From Armatimonadota bacterium (lineage in GTDB: Bacteria; Sysuimicrobiota; Sysuimicrobiia; Sysuimicrobiales; Humicultoraceae), in NCBI GenBank assembly GCA_016198805.1, contig JACQHU010000079.1, positions 1 through 6,066 of the forward strand: a DNA stretch of 6,066 nucleotides. Reading direction: 5' to 3'. Below the pieces are notes generated by a model. The model saw only the letters and a program-made list of their open reading frames with translations, had not been told where the DNA came from and made no database searches. A program made the translations under genes and the position numbers. Of this stretch, positions 1 to 6,066 are shown piece by piece. The stretch's first letter is position 1. Every line of letters begins with the position of its first letter.

Positions 1-810
<810 letters not shown>

Positions 811-821
<11 letters not shown>

Positions 822-839
822 CGCGGCCTGAGGTATAAT
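811..839 (+). promoter_or_regulatory. Promoter of the riboswitch-otsAB transcript
   Basis: A perfect TATAAT lies at 834-839 in otherwise GC-rich DNA, just after the treS stop codon. The -35 region is weak: at 17-bp spacing the hexamer is GTGCTT (811-816), and there is no exact TGn extension. Transcription would start near 846, about ten bases before the first paired base of the riboswitch aptamer, which is the expected geometry for a riboswitch leader. The -35 region lies within the last codons of treS. The -10 box and its placement are observed; promoter activity is inferred. Confidence 0.7.
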
Positions 840-856
840 GATCGTAATCACAGTTA

Positions 857-978
857 TGCCCGTGTGCCGAATCCCTGCGACGCGCAGGGAGCGGGGGATC
901 CAGAACGTGGGGCGAATGTCGCGGCGTCGCGACTAGGGGTTTCTCTCGACCCGAGCCCGTCAGCTAACCTCGCAGGCA
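857..978 (+). promoter_or_regulatory. Cyclic di-AMP riboswitch aptamer (ydaO/yuaA class)
   Basis: The conserved blocks of the ydaO/yuaA aptamer appear in the correct order: TGCCGAATCC (865-874), GCGGGGGATCC (891-901), GGGGCGAAT (909-917), TAGGGG (934-939) and CCGTCAGCTAACCTCG (957-972). Between them are perfect variable hairpins: CCCTGCG/CGCAGGG (873-879 with 883-889), CCA/TGG (900-902 with 908-910) and GTCGCG/CGCGAC (918-923 with 928-933). A closing helix P1 can form between TGCCCGTG (857-864) and CGCAGGCA (971-978), with one C-A mismatch and one wobble. This class binds c-di-AMP and usually acts as a genetic OFF switch. Here it precedes an intrinsic terminator and then the trehalose-6-phosphate synthase/phosphatase gene. 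The class assignment rests on the recognised motif string and its helices. Ligand response in this organism is inferred. Confidence 0.93.
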
Positions 979-1007
979 GCCGAGAGAGGGGAGCCGAGGT
1001 GCACGCA

Positions 1008-1040
1008 GGCCCGGAGACCTTCTCCGGGCCGTGATATTTT
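1008..1040 (+). terminator. Intrinsic terminator hairpin, riboswitch expression platform
   Basis: GGCCCGGAGA (1008-1017) pairs perfectly with TCTCCGGGCC (1021-1030) across a CCT loop, giving a 10-bp GC-rich stem. It is followed by GTGATATTTT (1031-1040), a short and interrupted U-rich tract. It lies about 30 bases after the aptamer and about 50 bases before the otsAB start codon, which is the expected place for a transcription-terminating expression platform. The U tract is weaker than in model terminators, so termination may be partial. Confidence 0.82.
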
Positions 1041-1088
1041 GTCGCCGCGGGCTTCGGCCGCCGGGCCGCCGGAAGCGGGTGATCACGC

Positions 1089-3455
1089 ATGGACCAGACG
1101 CTGGTGGATAGGACGCGTCAGCGGCCTCAGGCGTCCCAGATCGCTGTTCGGGTCCGGGAAGCGCTGCGCGGTCTTCCGCTGGTCGTCGTCAGCAACCGCG
1201 AGCCATACGCGCACCAGCGGTCGCCACACGGCCTGGAGGTCGAACGCCCCGCCGGCGGGCTGGTCGCTGCCCTGGACCCGGTCCTGAGAGAACTCGGCGG
1301 GCTCTGGGTGGCATGGGGAAGCGGCGACGCCGACTTCGAGACGACCGACGCCCGCGACTGCGTCGGCGTGCCGCCGGAGGCTCCCCGCTATACGCTGCGG
1401 CGCGTGCGGCTCAGCGAGGATGAAGTCGAACGCTTCTATCATGGCTACGCTAACCAGGCCCTGTGGCCCCTTTTCCACCTCGCGGTGGACAAAGCGCGCT
1501 TCGTCCGCCGCTACTGGACCGCCTACCAGGCGGTGAACCGCCGGTTCGCCGAGGCAACGCTGGAGACCGTCGAGGGCGACGCCGTCGTCTGGTTGCACGA
1601 CTACCACCTGGCGCTGGCCCCGCGCTATCTTCGGGAGCGGCGGCCGGGGCTCTTCCTCATGCAGTTCTGGCACATCCCCTGGCCTGCCTGGGACGTGTTC
1701 CGCATCTGCCCGCAGCGCGCCGACCTGCTGGAAGGATTGCTGGCCAACGACCTGCTGGGGTTCCACGTCCAGAGACATGTCGAGAACTTCCTCGACTGCG
1801 CGGAGCGTGAACTGGGTGCCGTCGTCGACCGGCAGCAAGGCCTCGTCGCATACCGTGGGCACCGGACCACCGTCCAGGCGTTCCCGATCAGCATTGACGT
1901 CGCCGCGTGGGAGACGGTCGCGACATCGCGCGCCTGCGAGCGGTGGATGGCGCGGCTGCGCCACCGGTTCCGCCTTGAGGGCCGTCACATCGGTGTGGGC
2001 GTTGACCGCCTGGATTACACCAAGGGGCTCCTGGAGCGGCTGCACGCCATCGACCTGCTCTTCCGACGGGCGCCGGCGCTGCGCGGGCGCTTCGTCTTCA
2101 TCCAGAAGGCCGCGCCGAGCCGCACACGCATCAAGGCCTACCGGGACCTCCAGAAGCGGGTCGAGGCGGAGATTGCGCGGATCAACGCCGCGTACGGCAC
2201 CCCGGACTGGCAGCCGGTCATCTATCTCCCCCGCCCGCTGCCTTCTGCGGGCATGGCGGCGCTGTACCGGATGGCCGACGTGGGCCTGGTGACGTCCCTC
2301 CAGGACGGCATGAACCTGGTCGCCAAGGAATTCGTCGCCTCTCAGGTCGACGAGCGCGGCGTGCTGGTGCTCAGCGAACTGGCCGGCGCCTCGGAGGAAG
2401 TCCCCTGGTCGATCCCGGTGAACCCCTACGATCCCGAAGGCCTGGCCGACGCGCTGGTCCAGGCGCTGACCATGCCGGCGCCCGAGCGGCAGCGGCGCAT
2501 GGCGCAGATGCGGGCTCACCTGGCGCGTCACGACATCTTCCACTGGATGGAGCAGCACCTCGACGCCGCCGCGCGCCTCCTCGACAGCCGGGCGAAGGCC
2601 CGCTGGCTGTTCGCCGACATTGACGCTATCCGGGAGACGGTGCTGTCGCGGGACCGCATCGCGGTCCTCCTGGACTTCGACGGCACGCTCGTGCCGATCG
2701 CCGACCGGCCTCAGGACGTGGTGTTGACTCCGGCGATGCGGGGTCGGCTGGCCCGCCTCAGCGCCAGCCCCCGGTGTGTGGCGGGGGTGATCAGCGGTCG
2801 GGCCCTGGAGGACCTGCGCGCGCGCGTGGGACTGCCAGACCTGCTCTATGCCGGCAACCACGGCCTGGAACTGGCTGGCCCCGGCCGGACGATGGTTCAC
2901 CGGGACGCCGCCGTGGCCCAGGATCTGATCGCCAGGGTCTGCGCCCGGCTGCGGGAGCGACTGCGGGACATCGAGGGCGTGATGATCGAGGACAAGGGGA
3001 TCACCGCGACCGTCCACTACCGCCTGGTCCAACGCGGAGAGATCGAGCGGGTCCAACGGGAGGTCATGGAGGAACTGGCCGGCACCCTGCCCGGCCGGCT
3101 CATCACGCGGCAGGGCAAGATGGCCCTGGAGATCCGGCCGGACCTGGACTGGCACAAAGGCAAGGCCGCCCGCTGGCTGCTGGCTGGCGTCCTGGGCGAG
3201 GAGTGGGAGGATCGCGCCGCGGTCATCTACGCCGGCGACGACAGCACAGACGAGGACGCGTTCGCGACGCTGGCCCCCATCGGCATCACGATCAGGGTCG
3301 GCCCCGGCTCGCCGGTGACCGCCGCGCGCTATGTGGTCAGGGACACCGACGAGATGGGCAGGCTGCTGGATGCCCTGGCCGACTGGGTGCAGGGCACCGG
3401 GCCCGCGGAGCATGAGCTCGAGCCTCAGGGGCCGGTTGTCTTGACGCCGCGGTAG
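1089..3455 (+). CDS. otsAB: Bifunctional trehalose-6-phosphate synthase / trehalose-6-phosphate phosphatase (OtsA-OtsB fusion)
   Basis: This 788-residue cytoplasmic protein would join a glucosyl nucleotide to glucose-6-phosphate and then dephosphorylate the product to trehalose. The GT20 domain spans about 30-495. It has VVVSNREP (32-39), the glycine loop RPAGGL (53-58), LWPLFH (125-130), WLHDYHLALAP (168-178), VDRLDYTKGL (305-314, with R307 and K312 expected to bind donor phosphates) and DGMNLVAKEF (406-415). The HAD phosphatase domain spans about 523-765. It has LDFDGT (528-533, nucleophile D529 and acid/base D531), ISGR (568-571), YAGNHG (587-592), K690 in DWHKGKA and GDDSTDEDAF (716-725). 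Both active sites look intact. An in-frame TGA (1080-1082) excludes an upstream start, so ATG 1089 is the first possible one. A GGAAG at 1071-1075 lies rather far (13 bases) from it. The gene is expressed behind a c-di-AMP riboswitch. The motif FWHIPWPAWDVF (193-204) differs from the usual OtsA HIPFP form, so acceptor specificity is slightly open. Confidence 0.93.
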   Translation: MDQTLVDRTRQRPQASQIAVRVREALRGLPLVVVSNREPYAHQRSPHGLEVERPAGGLVAALDPVLRELGGLWVAWGSGDADFETTDARDCVGVPPEAPRYTLRRVRLSEDEVERFYHGYANQALWPLFHLAVDKARFVRRYWTAYQAVNRRFAEATLETVEGDAVVWLHDYHLALAPRYLRERRPGLFLMQFWHIPWPAWDVFRICPQRADLLEGLLANDLLGFHVQRHVENFLDCAERELGAVVDRQQGLVAYRGHRTTVQAFPISIDVAAWETVATSRACERWMARLRHRFRLEGRHIGVGVDRLDYTKGLLERLHAIDLLFRRAPALRGRFVFIQKAAPSRTRIKAYRDLQKRVEAEIARINAAYGTPDWQPVIYLPRPLPSAGMAALYRMADVGLVTSLQDGMNLVAKEFVASQVDERGVLVLSELAGASEEVPWSIPVNPYDPEGLADALVQALTMPAPERQRRMAQMRAHLARHDIFHWMEQHLDAAARLLDSRAKARWLFADIDAIRETVLSRDRIAVLLDFDGTLVPIADRPQDVVLTPAMRGRLARLSASPRCVAGVISGRALEDLRARVGLPDLLYAGNHGLELAGPGRTMVHRDAAVAQDLIARVCARLRERLRDIEGVMIEDKGITATVHYRLVQRGEIERVQREVMEELAGTLPGRLITRQGKMALEIRPDLDWHKGKAARWLLAGVLGEEWEDRAAVIYAGDDSTDEDAFATLAPIGITIRVGPGSPVTAARYVVRDTDEMGRLLDALADWVQGTGPAEHELEPQGPVVLTPR

Positions 3456-3468
3456 GGCGCAGTAAGGT
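3441..3468 (+). promoter_or_regulatory. Possible internal promoter before the PLP-enzyme gene
   Basis: TTGACG (3441-3446) and TAAGGT (3463-3468) are separated by 16 bases and resemble -35 and -10 elements. The -10-like box fits TAnnnT, and transcription would start about six bases later, at or next to the ATG at 3475, giving a leaderless mRNA. The same stretch also contains AAGG (3464-3467), seven bases before the ATG, which can be read as a ribosome binding site instead. The two readings compete, and the element overlaps the last codons of otsAB. Confidence 0.3.
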
Positions 3469-3474
3469 AGAGCT

Positions 3475-4554
3475 ATGAGTCCTGCCGTGGCGACGCAGGC
3501 AACCGTCGATCTGCGCGACACGCCCGTCGTCACCATCGATCTGGACCGTCTGGAGGCCAACATCCGCCGGCTCCAGGCCTACTGCGACGCGCACGGCATT
3601 GCCAACCGGCCGCACATCAAGACGCACAAGATTCCGGCCATCGCGCAGATGCAGATGGCCGGCGGCGCGCGCGGCATCACCTGCCAGAAACTCGGCGAAG
3701 TGGCGGTCATGCTGGACGCCGGCATCACCGACATCTTCATCACCTTCAACATCCTGGGGGAGGCCAAACTGGAGCGGCTGCGGACGCTGGCCTCGCGGCG
3801 GGGCGCGCGGCTCAGCGTGGCCTGCGACAACGCCGAACTGGCGCGCCAGCTCTCCCGAACGTTCGCCGACGCGGCCGAACCGCTGCCGGTCATCGTCGAG
3901 TGCGACACGGGGATGGGCCGGACGGGCGTACAGACGCCGGCCGAAGCCCTGGCGCTGGCCCAGTTGATCGCCCGCCTGCCCGGTCTGCGATTCGAAGGGG
4001 TGATGACCTACCCCATCATGCCGGACACCCGGCCCTTCTTCGAAGCCGCGCTGGCCATGCTGAACCGCGCCGGCCTGCCCGCCGCGGCGGTGTCGACAGG
4101 CGGCACCCCCGTCTACCCGCGCGCCCATGAAGTGCCGGGCGTCACCGAGCACCGCGCCGGGACGTACGTCTTCAACGACCGCGCCACGGTCGCCTCTGGG
4201 GTGGCCACCTGGGACGACTGCGCGATGCGGATCCTCACCACGGTCATCAGCCGGCCGACGCCCACGCGGGCCATCATCGACGCGGGATCAAAGACGCTCT
4301 CCTCAGATCTCCAGGGCCTCGTCGGTCACGGCCGTACCGTAGAGTACCCCGATGCGGTGATTTACAAGCTCAATGAAGAGCATGGTTATGTCGACCTCTC
4401 GGCCTGCGCGGCGCGCCCCGAGGTCGGCGAGGTCGTCTCGGTGATCCCCAATCACACCTGCGTGGTGACGAACCTGCACGCGCACCTGGTCGGCGTGCGG
4501 CGCGGCCGGGCGGAGGTCGTCTGGAACGTGGCCGCGCGTGGGCTGGTGCGCTAG
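3475..4554 (+). CDS. Fold-type III PLP-dependent enzyme, D-threonine aldolase / D-serine dehydratase family
   Basis: The 359-residue protein has the layout of the D-threonine aldolase/D-serine dehydratase family: an alanine-racemase-like TIM barrel (about 15-245) followed by a beta domain (about 250-355). The PLP Schiff-base lysine is expected in RPHIKTHK (45-52), most likely K49. Other family marks are ITCQKLGE (68-75), ECDTGMGRTG (142-151), STGGTP (207-212), GTYVFND (229-235), NEEHGYV (300-306) and PNHTC (325-329). The last motif gives H327 and C329. A His-x-Cys zinc pair is typical of D-serine dehydratase-type members, whereas classical D-threonine aldolase has His-x-Asp. Substrate could be D-serine, D-threonine, a beta-hydroxyaspartate or another beta-hydroxy-D-amino acid. 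The ATG is 19 bases after the otsAB stop, with AAGG seven bases upstream. The gene is probably read with otsAB, though it may also have its own promoter. The family is secure but the substrate is not. Confidence 0.9.
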   Translation: MSPAVATQATVDLRDTPVVTIDLDRLEANIRRLQAYCDAHGIANRPHIKTHKIPAIAQMQMAGGARGITCQKLGEVAVMLDAGITDIFITFNILGEAKLERLRTLASRRGARLSVACDNAELARQLSRTFADAAEPLPVIVECDTGMGRTGVQTPAEALALAQLIARLPGLRFEGVMTYPIMPDTRPFFEAALAMLNRAGLPAAAVSTGGTPVYPRAHEVPGVTEHRAGTYVFNDRATVASGVATWDDCAMRILTTVISRPTPTRAIIDAGSKTLSSDLQGLVGHGRTVEYPDAVIYKLNEEHGYVDLSACAARPEVGEVVSVIPNHTCVVTNLHAHLVGVRRGRAEVVWNVAARGLVR

Positions 4555-4583
4555 CGCCCGACCGCAGCAGCCGCGTCCACACC

Positions 4584-5342
4584 ATGGCACCAATTCCACC
4601 ACCCGTCGACTACAACAGGCTGGCCGCCGACTACGCGCGATTCCGGACCGCAAATCCACAGATCGTCAGGGCGTTGGTCGAGCATAGCGAGGCCGGGCCC
4701 GCCTCCCGCGTGCTCGAGGTGGGCTGCGGCACGGGGAACTACATCCTTGCCCTGCACGGGGCCTCGGGCAGTGCCTGCTGGGGTATCGATCCCTCGGCGG
4801 AGATGCTGGCTCAGGCGCACGCGCGACAGGGCTCGGTCGCCTTTCGCGCAGGCACAGCCGAAGGGCTCGACTTCCCCGACGCCTTCTTCGACCTGGTGTT
4901 CACCGTGGACGTCATTCACCACGTCGGCGACCGCGCCGCCTACTTCCAGGAAGCCCATCGTGTGCTGCGGGCGGGCGGCCGGGTGTGCACCGCCACCGAC
5001 TCGGAGCGGATCATCCGCCTTCGCCAGCCCTTGGCGGTGTACTTCCCTGAGACCATTGAGATCGAGCTGCGCCGCTACCCGGCCATCGCGGAACTCCGCC
5101 GCCTCATGCAGGACGCCGGGTTCGCTGAGGTGGCCGAGGACGTCGTGGAGTTCGCCTATGACCTCACCGACATCCAGGCCTACCGCGACAGGGTGTTTTC
5201 CGTGCTCCACCTGATCCCAGAGGCGGCGTTCCAGCGGGGCCTTGCCCGCATGGAAGACGACCTGCGCCGGGGACCGATCCGGGGTCTGTCCCGCTACCTG
5301 CTCCTCTGGGGGAGGAAGCCGTGGAGAACCCCGATGCGCTGA
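4584..5342 (+). CDS. Class I SAM-dependent methyltransferase (Methyltransf_11 / UbiE-like)
   Basis: The 252-residue soluble protein has a Rossmann-type methyltransferase core. Motif I is VLEVGCGTGN (43-52), and an acidic residue ends strand beta-2 (GIDPSAEML, D69) for the SAM ribose. Motif post-II is FDLVFTVDVIHHV (102-114), and a typical RVLRAGGRV follows (126-134). The rest (about 140-245) is a variable substrate cap with no recognisable specificity, so the methyl acceptor is unknown. The ATG is 29 bases after the PLP-enzyme stop. No clear ribosome binding site precedes it, so translation may depend on coupling. The expected C-terminus of such proteins is close to WGRKP (242-246). The last six residues, WRTPMR, and the stop codon are read from a D-threonine aldolase/D-serine dehydratase-like gene remnant in another frame, which suggests the original 3' end was lost. 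The family call is firm and the function is not known. Confidence 0.88.
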   Translation: MAPIPPPVDYNRLAADYARFRTANPQIVRALVEHSEAGPASRVLEVGCGTGNYILALHGASGSACWGIDPSAEMLAQAHARQGSVAFRAGTAEGLDFPDAFFDLVFTVDVIHHVGDRAAYFQEAHRVLRAGGRVCTATDSERIIRLRQPLAVYFPETIEIELRRYPAIAELRRLMQDAGFAEVAEDVVEFAYDLTDIQAYRDRVFSVLHLIPEAAFQRGLARMEDDLRRGPIRGLSRYLLLWGRKPWRTPMR

Positions 5343-5383
5343 TCTTTGGACTCAACAGAGAGTACAGCTACGTGCCGCTTGCG
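5321..5383 (+). pseudogene. Fragment of a second D-threonine aldolase / D-serine dehydratase-family gene
   Basis: Read from GTG 5321, the 21 codons give VENPDALIFG followed by LNREYSYVPLA. This aligns without gaps to residues 289-309 of the PLP enzyme encoded at 3475-4554 (VEYPDAVIYK, then LNEEHGYVDLS): 12 of 21 residues are identical, with several conservative changes. Nucleotide identity over the same 63 bases is 40 of 63, so it is a diverged homologue and not a recent duplicate. In the intact enzyme this segment is internal to the C-terminal beta domain. Here both flanks lack homology, and the family's EEHG motif is altered to REYS. A GGAGG (5311-5315) five bases before the GTG makes it resemble a gene start, but the homology shows it is an internal piece. 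The stop codons of the methyltransferase and of the convergent PIN gene both fall within it. Confidence 0.65.
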
Positions 5384-5853
5384 TCGGCGTCTTCCTCGAT
5401 CGACGATGCGCGGCGGGTGAGGTCCTCGCGAAGAATCTCCACGAACCCTGCAGGAGTGACGATCGCAATCCCCTGGTGTTCGCCCAGCGGCAGCAGGTGG
5501 TCGCGGTCGCCTGTGACAACATAGTCGGCCTGTCCGGTGACGGCGCAGTACAGCACAATATCGTCGTCAGGCTCGTCGCGAACGACGCGGGGCGTTGGCG
5601 ACGTGATGGCCACCACCTCGGCAAAGGCCCGCAGTGCAGTCCCCGACACCGCGATCGTTTCTGCCGTGATCCCCCTGTACGTGCTCATGATTTTCGGCCG
5701 CGCCAGAACGGCTTCGTACGTCCGAATGATGTGCTCACACGTCACAAGGGTGAAGGCCCCTGCCTGCCACTGCCGGAGAATTTCACCCGGGGCACCCTTC
5801 GGCGTGATCGTCCCGGCGACCAGGACGTTGACGTCGAGCACCGCGCGGAGCAT
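5368..5853 (-). CDS. PIN-domain toxin of a type II toxin-antitoxin system (putative ribonuclease)
   Basis: The 161-residue protein matches the PIN-family toxins annotated as 'putative toxin-antitoxin system toxin component, PIN family' (COG1569-like). PIN domains are metal-dependent RNases. The acidic residues are in place: D7 in AVLDVNVLVAG, E47 in RTYEAVLARP, the D96-D98 cluster in DEPDDDIVLYCAV, and D116/D118 in VTGDRDHLLPLG. The core ends near VTPAGFVEIL (132-141). The final 20 residues, an acidic SSIEEDADASGT tail, exceed the usual family length and run into the neighbouring gene remnant, where the stop codon TAG lies. The ATG starts only three bases after the antitoxin stop codon, indicating one transcript and coupled translation. 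It converges on the methyltransferase gene with 25 bases between the two stops, and no terminator hairpin is evident there. The RNA target is unknown. Confidence 0.87.
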   Translation of the reverse strand: MLRAVLDVNVLVAGTITPKGAPGEILRQWQAGAFTLVTCEHIIRTYEAVLARPKIMSTYRGITAETIAVSGTALRAFAEVVAITSPTPRVVRDEPDDDIVLYCAVTGQADYVVTGDRDHLLPLGEHQGIAIVTPAGFVEILREDLTRRASSIEEDADASGT

Positions 5854-5856
5854 GCG

Positions 5857-6066
5857 CTAGCGTCGAACCCGTTTCGTTTGTCGAACCTCCTGGACCGCCT
5901 CTGCGACATCCCGTTCAACCTGCGCGGGTTCGGCTGTGCGGTTGGCCTCCCAGACCTGACGGAACACGGCAAACGCCTGCTCCCGATACCGCTTCCACCG
6001 CTCGTATTCGTCGATGGAGATGAGCGCAGCCATCGGCTTGCCGTGGCGTGCAATGATGGCCCGGTC
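5857..6066 (-). CDS. Phd/YefM-type antitoxin, N-terminus outside window
   Basis: Reading the minus strand from the right edge gives 69 residues before a TAG at 5857-5859. It begins DRAIIARHGKPMAALISIDE and continues YERWKRYREQ. This is the characteristic Phd/YefM pattern, in which a DNA-binding N-terminal domain ends in 'hGkPvAvlvsxxEYe'. The remaining C-terminal part (about 30-69) is charged and probably helical, as expected for the toxin-neutralising tail. Such antitoxins bind their partner toxin and repress their own promoter, which here would lie off the window to the right. It is directly followed by the PIN toxin, the usual antitoxin-first order. No start codon is visible because the first roughly 20 residues are missing. 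Confidence 0.85.
   Translation of the reverse strand, partial: DRAIIARHGKPMAALISIDEYERWKRYREQAFAVFRQVWEANRTAEPAQVERDVAEAVQEVRQTKRVRR

Noticed and set aside
1083..3563. An 826-codon open reading frame on the minus strand, opposite otsAB.
   Set aside because: It has no recognisable domain, and its composition is low-complexity, rich in Arg, Gly, Pro, Val and Asp. It mirrors the codon phase of the well-supported otsAB gene. Long antisense frames of this kind are common in GC-rich DNA because stop codons are rare there.
4551..5210. A 219-codon minus-strand frame opposite the methyltransferase, and similar antisense frames at 3337-4152 and 4303-4659.
   Set aside because: They show no family features and their codon phase is the complement of strong plus-strand genes.
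5321..5524. A 67-codon plus-strand frame starting at GTG with a strong GGAGG five bases upstream.
   Set aside because: Only the first 21 codons show homology, and that is to the interior of a PLP-enzyme family. The remainder is the antisense of the PIN toxin and resembles no protein. The fragment is reported as a pseudogene instead.
5742..6053. A 103-codon minus-strand frame overlapping the antitoxin and the start of the toxin.
   Set aside because: It is out of frame with both. The antitoxin frame gives a clear Phd/YefM pattern, whereas this one gives a Ser/Arg-rich sequence typical of a shadow frame.

Overview
The window comes from a GC-rich bacterium, with strong G/C bias at third codon positions on the coding strand. 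It combines two routes to trehalose, a cyclic di-AMP (ydaO/yuaA-class) riboswitch and a TATAAT-type -10 box. The lineage cannot be fixed from this sequence. A GC-rich Chloroflexota-, Actinomycetota- or Bacillota-related group fits better than a Gram-negative enteric type, because ydaO riboswitches are concentrated in such groups.

Layout, left to right. (1) Positions 1-821 hold the C-terminal half of treS (maltose/trehalose interconversion), cut by the window edge. (2) Positions 811-1088 form a regulatory leader: a promoter with a perfect -10, a c-di-AMP riboswitch aptamer (about 857-978), an intrinsic terminator hairpin (1008-1040) and a GC-rich stretch that may hide the ribosome binding site. 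(3) Positions 1089-3455 encode a single-chain OtsA-OtsB fusion (trehalose-6-phosphate synthase plus phosphatase). (4) Positions 3475-4554 encode a fold-type III PLP enzyme of the D-threonine aldolase / D-serine dehydratase family. (5) Positions 4584-5342 encode a class I SAM-dependent methyltransferase. (6) Positions 5321-5383 hold a short remnant of a second D-threonine aldolase/D-serine dehydratase-family gene, which matches residues 289-309 of gene (4). (7) On the minus strand, facing the other genes, is a type II toxin-antitoxin pair: a Phd/YefM-type antitoxin (5857-6066, running off the window) followed by a PIN-domain toxin (5368-5853).

How it fits together. The strongest biological point is that the trehalose-6-phosphate pathway enzyme sits directly behind a c-di-AMP riboswitch. 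c-di-AMP is a signal for turgor, potassium and osmolyte control, so this is a plausible switch for compatible-solute synthesis: high c-di-AMP would terminate transcription and low c-di-AMP would allow trehalose to be made. The PLP enzyme and methyltransferase follow closely on the same strand and may be co-transcribed, although a possible internal promoter lies just before the PLP enzyme. The right end looks like an accessory junction where a toxin-antitoxin module meets a gene fragment. The stop codons of both convergent genes lie inside that fragment.
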